From contig NC_088304.1 in the NCBI RefSeq assembly GCF_032854445.1, forward strand, positions 23,049,513 to 23,113,512: 64,000 nt of DNA. The letters run 5' to 3'. The stretch's first letter is position 1. The number at the start of each line of letters is the position of its first letter. The position numbers were made by a program, and so were the translations under genes. The notes beneath the pieces were generated by a model. That model saw nothing but the letters and a program-made list of their open reading frames with translations, was not told where the DNA came from and made no database searches. The stretch is from Liolophura sinensis (Eukaryota > Mollusca > Polyplacophora > Chitonida > Chitonidae). Shown piece by piece: positions 1 through 11,954 of this stretch.

Positions 1-62
1 TGACAGGTCTCCCCACTTCCAGGCGGACGCTCTAATCATTAGGCCACCGAAGCGCTCATGAC
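1..62 (-). mobile_element. SINE family B, fragment of tRNA-like head
   Basis: The first 60 bases match the end of the full copy near the other edge of the window (63.24-63.53 kb): both contain GGCGGACGCTCTAA.CATTAG. Read on the minus strand this is a tRNA-like head with a box A (GGCCTAATGATTAGAGCG). The rest lies outside the window. Confidence 0.6.
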
Positions 63-839
63 GAAGAGGAAACCATGAATGTATAGCATGTACCTCACAG
101 ACCGTCTGCGATAAGCTCAGGTCGAGTGATAAGATGGTTGCATTCCGACAGCTGGGAAACAGGAGGCTCGGGTTCGAATCAGAACTTGCATGGGGAATTT
201 GTATATTCCTGCTGTCACTGTTGTCGGGCACTTCTCGCCTTTGCTTTCAGAAATACAGATCTGTACTCTTCCATTTACCAGCCTGGAACTCGGCCCCTTA
301 GCGTATGCTGTCCTCAACATATCAAAGCTGTGCGCTACAAAGAACGTCTTTTCTGCAATCCTTCGGGAATTCTTACTTCATATCACCTAGTTACTCGTGA
401 ATAATAAAGACCATAACGTCACAATTAACACAAATGTATCTTTTGAGTCGGCCGCTCTCGGTATCGTCCGAAAAAAAAGGTAAACTCGTGGAATGATCTC
501 ATTGAAACCAATGAGATGTATCCCATGTAAAGGGCGATTGACAAATTGATTGGAAGTCTTAACTTTAATTTGTGTCTTAAGGATGAAGAGAAATCAATTA
601 TAATCAATCACATTCCGATTGGGTAGGTAGGTTACATTTGTGTTATTTGCGATTTTATGGTCTTTTTTATTCCCACATAATGAGGTGATATGAATTCAGA
701 ATTACTTTAAGATCACGGGGCACCTCTTTTTGTGGAGAACAGAGTTGGCACTTTGGAGACTGCGCAGGTGACAGGACCGAGTTCCAGGTTACTGAATGCA
801 ACAGTTCAGAGCGGTTAATGAGGAAGTTAAGCTGGGAAC

Positions 840-1130
840 ATGGCCAACCGATCTCAGAGCGAGGGAGATGTGGATATAAACTACCAATATATCTTGGTAG
901 TTTTCAATCAAATCTCCCATGAGACCCCAAAATGCCAAAGTTCGATCAATGGTAAGGGTAAGAACTTCGGAACAATCATCACCAAGATGTTTTTCCTAAG
1001 AACAAATCACATTTTGGTTACTAATCCTTGGTTGCAGGATGCTGAACATTTAGTCTTGCAAAATCAACAGACTTTTTGCGATTTGGAAAATCTCAACAAA
1101 GAGAACCAAAACAGCACTTCATGTATGTAA
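840..1130 (+). CDS. Possible exon(s) of an unrecognised gene
   Basis: A 96-codon open stretch starts at an ATG in a fair context (GGAACATGG). Inside it are splice-like signals: a possible donor at 897 (TTG|GTAGTT), a convincing acceptor ending at 1037 (TTGGTTGCAG) and a possible donor near 1125 (TCAT|GTATGT). The segment after the acceptor is rich in Gln, Asn, Leu and Glu and could be helical. I recognise no domain. It lies just beyond the 3' end of the C22orf39 homologue on the other strand. It may be a chance open frame. Confidence 0.2.
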   Translation: MANRSQSEGDVDINYQYILVVFNQISHETPKCQSSINGKGKNFGTIITKMFFLRTNHILVTNPWLQDAEHLVLQNQQTFCDLENLNKENQNSTSCM

Positions 1131-1242
1131 ACCCTTTATAACATTTATATTTATCACGTTCTACCACGCACTCTATCACACGCATCTGGATTATAATGTC
1201 ACATGGTTTGATATATTAACAAAAGTTACGATGAAGCCTATG

Positions 1243-4200
1243 TTATAAAATGACACATGCCGACTGTGGACTAGAGAGTGTGATGCTTTGGTCTTTAGCT
1301 GCTTCCACCTTGGCAAAGAGCGAGTCAGAACGAGACTCGGTCCACTCCGGCAAGGGACGAGTCCACTCTTTCGGCGGAGACTTCCGGTATGTCCAGACGT
1401 CATTACCCCTGGCGTTCTCTAGTCGTTTTTGTTGCCTTTCCAATTCGTTCTCAACTATTTTCATCTAGAATATGAATTCAAAATATATTCAGTAATTAGC
1501 TTATCTTAAAGGTGTTTTCAAAAGAATTATGTATAATGCGCGGTCAACACTGAACAGAGCCTAAAGTCAAGCAATACAGATTCTGTAAGACAGCTTGGTA
1601 GCCAAAGACCACGTGATCTTTAGCAACAATCAGTGTGGATGTGTGGGTTCCCCCAAAGTCTGTCTAGTTTCCGCCCACCATAATGCTGGCCTCCGTCGTG
1701 GAAGTGAAATATTCTTCAATACGGCATAAAACACCAGTAAAATTATGGGGGGCCAAATTAACATTTAATCGAGAATTATCGATATCCATAAACGAATTAG
1801 TGATATTGATAAATAATTTATAGATATCGCTAATTCATTTATCGATATCGATTTACCCACTGAGTAACTTAAAACCACCACTAAGCCAGTAGTATTAGTC
1901 ACCTGGGGCACGTTCTATGAAGCAGTCACAAAATTGCCAGGCACAATTACCATGACAACATATTGTGAAGAGATTAATGTGCTTTGGGTAGCGATGTGAC
2001 AGCTTTGCAGATAGTCCCAGGTTGCCATCTTCCGACTTTATCGGCCAAGAACCCACTTGAGGGGATTAGTCAGCTTTCGTAAATCAAGGATCTCAGAGCA
2101 ATTCATTGAGTAAAAATTGAGAAATCCTGTCATGATTAGGCTTACTGTATAACAAACCAAAGAAACAGTTGGAAACAAGTTCAACCAAGCAGGAAAGCTT
2201 ACAGCGATTTCTGGAGACGGATTCTCTCTATATCTGATGCAGTTTTTGTGATCTTCTTTCCACTTGCTGCAATCTACCTGATGTCCGTAATGATAATGGT
2301 GGTAAAACTTGCCTCTTAGACCTATGAAGAAACCACAATCATAATGATGTTAAATTCTGCTCCTCAAACATGTGAAGAAACCATTATCATAATGATGGTA
2401 AATTCTGCCCCTCAACCCTGTGAAGAAACCATAATTGTAATGATGGTAAATTCTGCCCCTCAAGACTGTGAAGAAACCATAATTACAATGATGGTAAATT
2501 CTGCCCCTCAACCCTGTGAAGAAACCACAATTATAAAGATGGTAAATTCTGCCCCTCAAACCTGTGAAGAAACCACAATCATAATGGCGGTAAGTTCTGC
2601 TCCTCAAACCTGTGAAGAAACCACAATCATAATGATGGTAAATTCTGCCCCTCAACCCTGTGAAGAAACCACAATTATAAAGATGGTAAATTCTGCCCCT
2701 CATACCTGTGAAGAAACCACAATCATAATGACAGTAAGTTCTGCTCCTCAAACCTGTGAAGAAACCATAATTACAATGATGTTAAATTCTGCTCCTGAAA
2801 CTTGTGAAGAAACCATAATCATAATGATGGTAAATTTTGCCCCTCAAACCTGTAAAGAAACCATAATTACAATGATGTTAAATTCTGCCCCTTCAGAGCT
2901 GTGAAGAAACCCCCCACCATCATAAATATGGTATTCTGTTTCTCAGATTTGTGAGGGAACCTCAATGTGATGAAACCATACAGGTGGTAAAGCTTGTCTC
3001 CCAACTTGTAAAATTCCATTATTGTAATGTCAATAAATCTTATTCCTCAAATTTGTGAAGAAACCAAGATGATAATGGTGACAAAGCCATTGTTTCAAAC
3101 TTGTGAAGAAACTAATATAATAGTGGTAAATTTTTGTCTTCAGATCTGTGAAGAAACCACAACGACAATAATGGTAAAAGTTATCTCTCAGACTTGTGAA
3201 GAAACCACAGTGGTGATAATGGTAAAATTTACCTCTGAAACCTATGAACAAACTAGAATCAAAATGATTGATAAGCCTGCCTGTAAGATCTGAAGAAAGA
3301 ACAATCACAAAAGTTCTAAAACTTGCTTTTAAGACCTGTGTCAGTGAAGGAACCTTGGTAATCTTGGTAAAACATTCTCAGTTGCTTATTTTGATGAAAT
3401 GAACTCTTTTTTTCACAGTTACCACACCCTTGTTAGAGAGAGATTCTCCCCATTACATGACCACAGTAATAGGTGAATCCTAAAACAAGTAAACAGACTA
3501 TATACAGTCAAATGAATCAGCAATAAAGCCAACTCTACGTCTCATACTTCACATCTCCATCCCTTCACAAAGAAATCCTTTAGCTGCGCAAAAAATACAC
3601 AATAGTGCAATTTAAAAATGAAAGTAAACCCCAAATATAAAACAACATTACATGTATATTCCAGGATCTCAATCTGTGAATCACAGTATCTTGAGAGAAA
3701 CAGGAGAAGGGAACTTAGAATGTGAACAATGAACTTACTTGAACAATCTGCATACTCTTCATAGTACATCTCACAGGGACGTATCTGTGTTAAAAAAAAA
3801 TTAAAAAAAAAAAATCAAGTGTCTCTGACAGTCAGGACAATAAGGCGGAAAGAAAATGATGCTGATAAAAACATTTTGCTGTACAATGGTAACAAGGTTG
3901 CTATTCACAGTTTTTCAAGTTGACATGTTAAATTTTGTACAATGGTTGACAACTGTATTTTATCTGGTGTTTAACAGCATATTCAATGGCTGGAAGCAAC
4001 CATAATATCTGGAGTAAACCACTGCCAATCTCCTAGTAACCATTGTAACTGCCAAACCTCCTGACTTAATTTGCAGCCAAAGCAGCAGGAGCAGGATTGT
4101 ACATGTAGATGGTCAACAGTTAGTGGTCTTAATGGCAAATCCACTTGACACCATTACACATCTTTGGTAAGCAAATTCATTTTGAAATTTTGCACTTACT

Positions 4201-5750
4201 GTATTTCACCTAAAGTTCAGAATAATTTATTTAATTAAATTAAATTAAATTAATTATTTTTAGTGCCACATTTTGCTTGATTCTGATGGATTCATCCACC
4301 TTATAGGGACAAGACTTTCTTGTGAACCTCAATTTATTTTCTTATCAAAGAAACAGCTGAATCACAGGTATTTTATTACAAGCCTTTGTGTGCTTCTGAA
4401 ATTGCATTTCACATGCCAAACTTTAGATGTAGTAAAGTATACCATGTACATACTAGTTAAAAATGCACAAGGCAGCAGAGCTAGTGACTGTGTGTAGGCT
4501 AAAGAGTAGTGGCATTATTTACTCCTCACTTTCAGATCACTTGGCACTCAGCATTTGACCAAGTATCGCACTACACAATATCATCAGTGTAGTGTTTGTG
4601 AGGTAGCATTGTACAATATTAGCACTATGAGCATCCTCCTGCAAGTAGACACTCTAATGATACAGCTATCGTGAGGAAACCGAAAAAAAAAAAAAAAAAA
4701 AAAAAGGGTTGAACATAACAGTTTAAAATGACATTATGCACTAAGAAAATAGATGAATGAACAACAAGGTTTCACGCAGTCATGAAATCAGAGAGATTGA
4801 ATTTTTGGCCTCTTCAAATGCAATGCATGCTCATAGAAATGGCAGAAGAATACATAGGCCTATTTTATCATAGCTGCAAAAGACTTCAACTCCTTTTCTT
4901 ACACTGGCCTAGTATCATTGGAGTCTCAACGCTTACGATGGTAATTTCGTACTCGCACTACACCCACCGCACAGCCACCATACATCCCTACTTGATTTAG
5001 AATATATTTATTATAGCCATGAAGGCCTCCACTGTATACGCTCCTCAGCAAATGCCGCCATCTTCCCACTGCTCCACTATGAAGCAGGCCAGGTACATAG
5101 CTGCTCAACATGGCGGCAACTGTCGAGGTGGGTATACCGTTGAAGCCTTCATGGTTGTAATAAATCTATTCTAAATCGGGCAGGGACATATGGTGGCAGT
5201 GTGGTTGGTGCGGAAAGCAGGTCTTCAGGTTGGTGTATTTTATCTGTGCGACAACTGTTCGATAACAAAGAGAATCGATCTGGACCTTCATTGAGTACGA
5301 AATTTAACACTATAAGTGTCGAGGCTCTTAGCCTACACAGAGAGCTAGGCCAGTATAAGAAAAGGAGTTTGAGTCTTTCGGGGCTAATCTTATCGCTATC
5401 CAAATAACTAAAATCACTGTAACGATCCGAGTTCAGATTTTAGACAATATCCTCTTGCACTGAAATTTGTCCTCTAAATTTTGGCCTGCATGAATTCCTT
5501 GTACCAGATTCCTCGCACCTGGCATCACTCAATTTACTGTTACAACAACAACTTGAATGTTAGCAACTGTCATAGTCTCTCAACAATCTCAACGGACACA
5601 TTGCCTTTGAACTACAATCTGTTACGCAGCCATACACGATGGCGCCTGTAATGTCAGCATTAAATACATAACCAGTTCGTAATTCATGCTTACCAGCCAT
5701 ATATACTCGCTTTTGTCCTCCCCAGTCACGCTTTCACTGGGAGCTGACAT
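1243..5750 (-). CDS. C22orf39: C22orf39-like twin-CX9C protein (DUF3128/UPF0545), complete, 4 exons
   Basis: Exons on the minus strand: 5750-5694, 3784-3739, 2321-2203 and 1464-1243. Junction phases agree (0, 1, 0) and all sites are GT-AG; the product is 147 residues. The start is the first ATG after an in-frame TAA 9 bases upstream. Two CX9C motifs are visible: Cys23/Cys33 (RPCEMYYEEYADC) and Cys52/Cys62 (CSKWKEDHKNC). They match the human protein's RPCEAYRAEWKLC and CEQWQRDLASC in order and spacing, and the C-terminal WTYRKSPPKEWTRPLPEW matches its VWAPRQSPPPDWHLPLP. Twin CX9C proteins usually fold as disulphide-linked helical hairpins; the human gene has been linked to synaptic plasticity. 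The C-terminal tail is longer than in the 105-residue human form. Intron 1 carries a foldback element, intron 2 is largely a minisatellite made from the exon 3 acceptor, and intron 3 carries a SINE fragment. Confidence 0.92.
1634..1742 (+). mobile_element. SINE family A, 3' fragment
   Basis: Matches the 3' half of the abundant SINE (CACCATAATGCTGGCC, then AAGTGAAATATTCTT) with diverged bases. It sits in the last intron of the C22orf39 homologue, on the opposite strand to the gene. Confidence 0.7.
1773..1853. repeat. AT-rich imperfect palindrome with TATCGATA motifs
   Basis: The left arm (ATTATCGATATCCATAAACG, then AATTAGTGATAT) and the right arm (GATATCGCTAATTCATTTAT, then CGATATCGAT) are imperfect reverse complements around an AATTTAT centre. 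No coding sense is visible. It could be a decayed foldback element. Confidence 0.5.
2285..3360. repeat. 48-bp minisatellite derived from the exon 3 acceptor of the C22orf39 homologue
   Basis: About 20 tandem units of about 48 bp, cleanest from 2340 to 2900 and degenerate beyond 2900. On the minus strand each unit reads as a pyrimidine-rich tract with AG (GGTTTCTTCACAG) followed by about 33 bp resembling the start of coding exon 3 (GTTTGAGGGGCAGAATTTAC versus GTCTAAGAGGCAAGTTTTAC at the true exon). The true acceptor, AG at 2323-2322, is the unit next to the exon. The array is open over long stretches on both strands because the unit is a multiple of three. A TAA in the unit next to the true exon would end translation if an upstream copy of the acceptor were used. 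Confidence 0.9.
4683..4706. repeat. Poly(A) run
   Basis: Twenty-four consecutive A bases in intron 1 of the C22orf39 homologue. No retrotransposed body was recognised beside it. Confidence 0.9.
4874..5385. mobile_element. Foldback (MITE-like) element, copy 1
   Basis: Two long arms are imperfect reverse complements. The left begins ACTTCAACTCCTTTTCTTA and the right ends with TAAGAAAAGGAGTTTGAGT; inner parts such as ATGCCGCCATCTT and AACATGGCGGCA also pair, with the centre near 5080. No transposase coding is visible, so it is non-autonomous. It lies in intron 1 of the C22orf39 homologue. A relative is at 6.09-6.49 kb. Confidence 0.75.
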
Positions 5751-5858
5751 TTTAATTTATATCGAGTTATCTCTCCGTGTTGAGGCGCGCCTACGCGCCA
5801 CAGTCATCACTTCCTGTTGAAAATTTTTGACCATTTACAGACCGAAAAGCGTATTTCG
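5751..5858. promoter_or_regulatory. Putative bidirectional promoter and plus-strand 5' UTR exon
   Basis: This stretch lies directly upstream of the C22orf39 start codon (5750, minus). It contains GGCGCGCC, an ETS-like CACTTCCTG and, at 5858, a strong plus-strand donor (TTTCG|GTAAGT) with no ATG before it. That fits a non-coding first exon for the small membrane-protein gene whose coding exon follows at 7.6 kb. The pairing is inferred from layout and splice signals only. Confidence 0.45.
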
Positions 5859-6084
5859 GTAAGTTTTTCCACGGATTTATTGTAATCAATGACAAGGCGC
5901 AGAAAAGAACTATTAGATACAACAGTATGCACCACGTTAATGATTTTATGCACGGGAAAACTGAAAAAAGAAAACCAACGAGAAAAACCGGATCAAAAAG
6001 ACATCTTAAACAACAACAACATGAGTTATTTTATGCGTTTACTAGACCCGAAACACTCCAGCACCTTTATGATATTGGCCTAGC

Positions 6085-6485
6085 GTTGTTGGAGTCTCGA
6101 CGCTAACAGTGTTAATTTCGTACTTAACGATGGTCCCTGCCGATTCTCTTTGTTATCGAAGAAGTCTCGTGCAAGTGAAAGACACCAATCTGAAGACCTG
6201 CTTTCCGCACCCGTCGCAATCAGCACCATCTCCATATGCCCCTACTCGCTTTAGAAAAGATTTATTATCGGCTCCCACGTCACACACCCCTTGGCCATTG
6301 GCGTTATCTTCCCACTGCTCCACGATTAAACGGGACATGCGCGTAGTTGCCTAAGATGGCGATAATGGCCAATGAGTGTGTGCCATGGGCGCCTTCACGG
6401 CTATGATAAATCTATTCTGAAGCGAGAAGGGGCATATGAGGGAGGTACAGTGAGTGTGGAAAGCAGGTATTTAGGTTGGTGTCTT
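6085..6485. mobile_element. Foldback (MITE-like) element, copy 2
   Basis: Shares blocks with copy 1: GGAGTCTCGACGCTAAC at one end, TTCGTACT, CGATTCTCTTTGTTATCGA, GAAGACCTGCTTTCCGCAC and CTTCCCACTGCTCCAC. It is itself a palindrome: TTGGCCATTGGCGTTATCTT pairs with AAGATGGCGATAATGGCCAA around 6330. It lies in the presumed intron of the small membrane-protein gene. Confidence 0.75.
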
Positions 6486-7669
6486 TAAAATATGTAAATC
6501 CTTTTTCAGTGTGTTAAAATTTATTCCTACCATTTCTTTCTCTGTTGTAGTCAGTGTATGGTCTGTCAACTCACCAATTCATGCAATAAACACTTAAGAA
6601 ACAGGATACACACATTGACTTCCATAGCCTGAAGACTAGAGAACCCTTTAAAAGTGAACTATCAAAATGTAGTGTAAGGGACATCTGTTTTGTGCTTTGT
6701 GTAGAAAACAAAGGGAACTTGAAATATATCAAGGGACCATACATACATGTATGTCACCAAAATACACTTATCTCCATTACACTTCGATATAGCAGTTAAA
6801 CCGTACTTACGGCAGTAAGAATATATGACTTCTAGCATGTACTTAGATGAGGTTGCCATCCTTACTTCTTGCATGCTCTGGTCCTTGTTTCAAGACAGAG
6901 TGGCGAATAAGGTAGGATATGGCAGCTCTTTTAAATGTCCAATTTCCCTCAGTTTTCAGGTATATTGATTACTGTGAAAGATGTGTATAAAAGAATGTTG
7001 TTTCAAATGACTTATCTTTCTCCATGGTTACATTAACAAAGGATTTGTTAAGAAAGAAATAGCTTGTGATCAGTGTAAACAGCTTTGAAAACCAGACAGA
7101 TTCGTGTTACTAAAATCTGTTTGGTCAATCTAGATATTAGATTACTATTAAAAGGGCTCTCAACTTTCAGTCATGTCAGTTTTGTATAAGCCGGAAGTGT
7201 CATGTGATCATTCTGATTTTCAACAAAATCAACGTTACAAATCACATGGTATAACTCTAAGGCATGTATGCCATTATGTAAAATGCCTCCTTGTACTTTA
7301 TTGTAGAACTGGTGCAACTTTGAAGAGAGCTTGAAGGCACACAAGGAATGAGCAAAATAATAATCGGTTGACCAATAATTACATGCACAGTTTGTCAAAC
7401 CCTTTGAGTGGCATAACCTGTTACGAGTGAGGCGACTTCAGAAGCTTTTAAATGTTGACTTTGTTTATTAGCAATCGGGATTCATCTACATGACCTGATA
7501 CAGGAGATGAAGATTGGTGAATATGGTACACAAGATATTGTGGCCTAAAGATTTTATGTCCTTTTACTCACCAGTATTTTTATTTTTTTTTTCAGATCAG
7601 CTGAATTTTCTGCAGTTTTCTGCAAGGAAAACTTCGTACAAGATTTGCCAGATTCTATATAGCCACAGA

Positions 7670-7858
7670 ATGCTGCCGAAAGACTCAGCCAAACACATAA
7701 TTGTGAGACATTTGTCCTCTTACATTCCAAGATTTGATGATGTTTTTGATGAGGAGACTTTCTACATCTTCGCATTTTTTGTGGTTATAGTGACGATAGT
7801 GGGAGCCATTATTTTGTCGCGGTACATCACGATCAAAGACGTGGGACATGTGGACTGA
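7670..7858 (+). CDS. Small single-pass membrane protein, 62 residues, unrecognised
   Basis: A clear acceptor (T-rich tract ending TTTTCAG at 7595) is followed by an exon whose ATG at 7670 opens a 62-codon frame ending in TGA. After a basic N-terminus (HIIVRH) comes an acidic patch (RFDDVFDEETF), one hydrophobic segment of about 20 residues (residues 33-53, IFAFFVVIVTIVGAIIL) and a short polar tail. This suggests a type I or tail-anchored small integral membrane protein; topology cannot be settled. The frame is also open upstream of the acceptor, but that part is intronic in appearance. The first exon is probably at 5.78-5.86 kb, head to head with the C22orf39 homologue. I could not name the family. 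Confidence 0.6.
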   Translation: MLPKDSAKHIIVRHLSSYIPRFDDVFDEETFYIFAFFVVIVTIVGAIILSRYITIKDVGHVD

Positions 7859-9911
7859 TCCCACTATGGCGTCAAGATTACAGAAATGGAATTAAAACAA
7901 TTTTTGCGACTGACTTCATACTAAAGAGAAACAAATGATGAAATAAGATGTTAATTGGGGTGATTCCCCAATTAGCAAAATACTTAAAACTTCCTTAAAC
8001 AGTAAACTAAAGGCTAAGGAATTTATACAAATGTACTGCAGTGTTTACGGAAATTGCTGTAATTTTTATTTGGAGCGGATCAGGTTTACATGTATGTGAA
8101 TATAACCTGCCAGAATGAGTTTGCCCAGAACAGAGTTGTTTGTTATATCATCGATGTCAGTGTATTATGTCTGTCAGATTGTTAGTATTATTCTATGTAT
8201 ATTGTAAGTTTAAATTCTATTTAACCAGGTTCTCAGAGGTCAGTCTTTCTTTATCAGGTGATTCAAAACAACGGAACGCCATTTCAGATTGTGATTGGCT
8301 GATGTGTGGGTCATGAACTTAAATCTCTTCCCGATAATGTGGATTATAACCTTGAGGTTAGCAGGTGCCCTGGGTTTATGTCAGAATGTTGGACACGGTG
8401 GATACATGTAAGGGTACATGTATGTAGCAATGTACCTGGTGTACGTTTCAGTTTATGGTTATTCCATTTCCAGCCTGGTCTTTTCACTTTACTGCAGTTG
8501 TTGAACCTATCGTCATATTTAACAGTGTCTGGAAACAAAAATTATTAATATATCAATTAACTGTGAAAAAAACCTTGATTGCACCTTTTTTTCAATTGTA
8601 CATATTTTGAGGTTTGGGGACTTGTGCGACCTCCCATTTATATGTCATTTTTTCCTCAGAACTTATTATTTTTTCACACGTGTAAGTTAATCTCGTTACA
8701 TATATGAATTGTGATGTGCAGGTATAAACAGGAATCCCCGTGAGATTCATGGAGTTGTGATTACATACAACTTAACATGTGATATATTTTATTTGTTGGT
8801 GCAATGTACTATTTCCCTGTTTAATGGATTGCTCCGCATGTCAGTGGTCAAGTTATGTTAAGAGGCTGCTCTTTAGACTCATACTCCTTACAGAGCATGT
8901 GTTGCTCTCTACCTCTCACTTTACATCACTGTCGCCTACAGCAAATTTTGTACAGAAGTCTTTAACAATGCCGTTGTCACTGGCATGAAGTGATGTCAGA
9001 AAACACAAACAATCCGTCTCAACCTTTGTCTAACAATACTTTATACACATGCATTCTCTTTATCTAGAGTATGTACAATATGATTCTAACCACAACCTGT
9101 AATAATTCTATTGATGAATGCTTATTAAACAGTTTTGCTGGAGGACACACATGATGAGGCTGGGCCTAAACAAACCTACGTGCGTCTCCCAAGCTCGAAA
9201 GGTCAGGCTTGTCTACTGGTGGCAGTGATGTAAAGCGATAGGTAGAGGCTTTTACAGCTTACGCCATTTTAAGACTTTGCCTTTATTGGTTTTTTAATAA
9301 TCCATTTGCATAATATATAAACTTTTTTGCACTTTATAATTATTGTATAGATTTATCCTGTTGAAGCAAATACCTGGAATCTCTATAAAAAAAACTGTAA
9401 TTCTTCATGTTACCCGCATATTGGATTAATTAGACTGTGTTCATTTTATAAAATATCCCAGACCTCTAAGTCAAGTAATGTGAGAGATTTCATAGTAACA
9501 GGGTGAAAAAAAAGTGTTTAACATATGTTTTCCCATTTGTATGATTGTCTATTTGTACGAGAAGCTTAAAGTTTATGCTATGCTCAGGATGTTTGTAAAT
9601 TTCACTGAATTCTATTTATTTCTGAAAAAGCATAGAATGAAAACTCCTACAAGTATTTGAGTGAAGATTGTTTGGAAATCAGATTTGTGTCATGTTTTTT
9701 TGACGCATACATGAGGAGCATGTGTTCAATAACTGGTATACTTAAGAGTTGTGGTCAAGCATTTATTTGGACTTTGCATTTATCTGGATAGTTTTGGAGA
9801 CCTTGTTGAATCAGTACTTTATTTTGACATTTTCAATGCTGGTACTCAAATTTGTGCACAGGTAATATGTTCGAACCGCTACATGCATCTTGGATTATAC
9901 ATAACAAAGCC
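7859..9911. other. 3' flank / intergenic, nothing recognised
   Basis: AT-rich sequence downstream of the small membrane-protein gene, probably including its 3' UTR. Open frames here are short, lack splice context and resemble nothing I know. Confidence 0.6.
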
Positions 9912-10100
9912 CAAACTCAAGTCCAGCTCATGCTAGCTTCCTCTCCGGATGTACCTGGGAAGGTCTGCCAGCAACATGCGGATTGTCATGGCTTCCTCCG
10001 AGCTCTGGCCGATTTCCTCTTGCTGTAGTGCTGGCCGCTGCCGTATGGAGTGAAATATTCTTGACTACGGCGTGAAACACCAATCAAATAAATAAATGAA
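9912..10100 (+). mobile_element. SINE family A, 5'-truncated
   Basis: Starts at the box B region (CTCAAGTCCAGCTCATGC) and runs to the tail CACCAATCAAATAAATAAAT. The first 85 bp or so of the head are missing. Confidence 0.85.
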
Positions 10101-10677
10101 TATTACCGATGTCCAAACTTCAGGGTTCTGTACTGTTCTAAACTGTGAGTTTACATAATGTGTTCTTTGGAGTTAGAAATCTCAGATCTACATTAGACCC
10201 ACAAATGATGTCATAGGAATCACTGTTTTTCAAAGATCCTTTCTTTTGCCATTTGCTCTGCATTTTGATATAGAGTCCCTGAAACTCATTTTTACATTTC
10301 AGCGTTTATATTGGACTCCAAAATTATTCAGAAAAAAGTGGTTTACTGGTCATGTGTAATTTATGTAATAATAATTTCAATTCTTTTACAGTTGACTTGC
10401 ATTTTTGATAAATCTTTACAAGGCCTTAGTAATAGTGATAGAGCCTGTTTTTGATCCACTGTCAATGTGTGAGACAGTTTTGGTGAACTTGTTGTTGTTG
10501 TGTTTGTAACTTATAGATGTATGTGAATCTCATAGGGTGGGTGCAATTGATCTATGTAAATGTTTATATTTATAAGTACCATTACATGCCTCGCTGTATT
10601 TGGTCTGTTTATCCCCTTTATAAAGTGTGCATAATTCAACTTTGACAGATTTGTTGAGTATTATGTATAGACGTCAA

Positions 10678-10832
10678 TGGCTTCCTCTCTAGTCATGCGT
10701 CGGATGGTCTTACAGCAACCTGTGGATGTTCGTGGGTTTCCCCTGGGTTGTACCCGGTTTGCTCCCTCCATTACGCTGACCGCTGTCGTAAGTGAAATAT
10801 TCGTATGTACGGCGTAAACACTGTCTATTAAA
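10678..10832 (+). mobile_element. SINE family A, diverged 3' part
   Basis: Contains GGCTTCCTCTCTAGTCATGC, TTCGTGGGTTTCCCCTGGG and GTACGGCGTAAACAC in the family order, with several changes and no clean tail. An old copy. Confidence 0.75.
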
Positions 10833-11952
10833 ACAATAACTTGTTGACAGCTTTCACAGAGACTTCAAGTCAAAGGTTTGTCAGGTACCCGGTGAGGTGG
10901 GAATGTGTTAATGGTACTTCCAAATTGCAATCTACTACAGAAATAAGTAAATAAATAAATGTTCAGGCCATCGCTGGTTCAGATGGTTACAAAAACGTTG
11001 GCTCGCTGGACCATCACGCCCTTGACAAACGAGTTTGCACGTTTGAATCCAACTGCAGCTCTTTAATCTGTGGCATGAAGTGAGGTTAGTCAAATACCTG
11101 CTGAAGGTCGGAGCTTTACTTCGGACACTCAGATTTCCTCCATCTATAAACCTAACCCCCGTCATCAAAATGAAAACTCCTGGAGTAAGCTGATTAATGA
11201 ATAATTTTCAAATATATAAATGAAATAATCTTGAACTCCATCGCATATTATCGGGTAACCGACGAATTTCCTCGTGGTAAATCACAATCGTCCTGAGAAT
11301 ATCTGTTTGCGGACAATCGGTTTTGAACTCATAACATACGTATTATTGTTGAGATTGGAGTTGTCTACTCATCTAAAATCGTAAATCACTTTAGTTGTTG
11401 TCTTAATCACGACATATAGGCTGACAACGATGTCAAAACTTGTTCTTCGCCTCACTACACCTTCAGTCAAACAGCAATACACCTAAGATAGGTTTATCCA
11501 ATCTACTTCCTTTCAGTCTGTCCGTCCGTCCGTCATGTGTGCCAGTCCGCCTTGAAACAGTTCTCCAAATTTTTTTCCATAAGCGTTCATTCAAATGAAA
11601 CTGTTTCGGTTATAATGGACAAAATTGTAGCTGTTTTTGTTTTTATTATGGATTTTGTCAAAACGGTTGGTTATTCTGAACTGAAACTTATTATACGTAA
11701 ATATCATAACCAAGTTAATATAGACTCGATCCAATTGTTCGAGTTGTCGGTCGTTTCGTCCATTTTAGACTAAAATTTCCCTTCTGCTGTGGACTGAAAT
11801 GCAGCTATGATTCTTACAGCTCACATACTGGCAGGGAATATCAATAAATAAATCTTCCAGAAAGCTTGTGCAGGTCGGTAGATAGTATATACCGCTAATG
11901 ACAAACCAGAAGCCAATAATGCGATCGCTGTGAATTCAAGTTCAGCTTCAGT
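10833..11952. other. Intergenic, nothing recognised
   Basis: No coding exon, RNA gene or clear repeat was seen. A short imperfect TCCGTCCGTCCGTC run lies at about 11.52 kb. Confidence 0.5.
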
Positions 11953-11954
11953 AA

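Noticed and set aside
840-1464. Gene on the plus strand overlapping the last C22orf39 exon
   Set aside because: The plus-strand frame at 1250-1468 is the antisense of that exon; only the 840-1130 stretch is kept, at low confidence.
2344-2904. 186-codon open frame with a repeated NSAPQTCEET motif
   Set aside because: Product of the 48-bp array, antisense to the C22orf39 homologue. The repeat itself is explained by amplification of that gene's acceptor.
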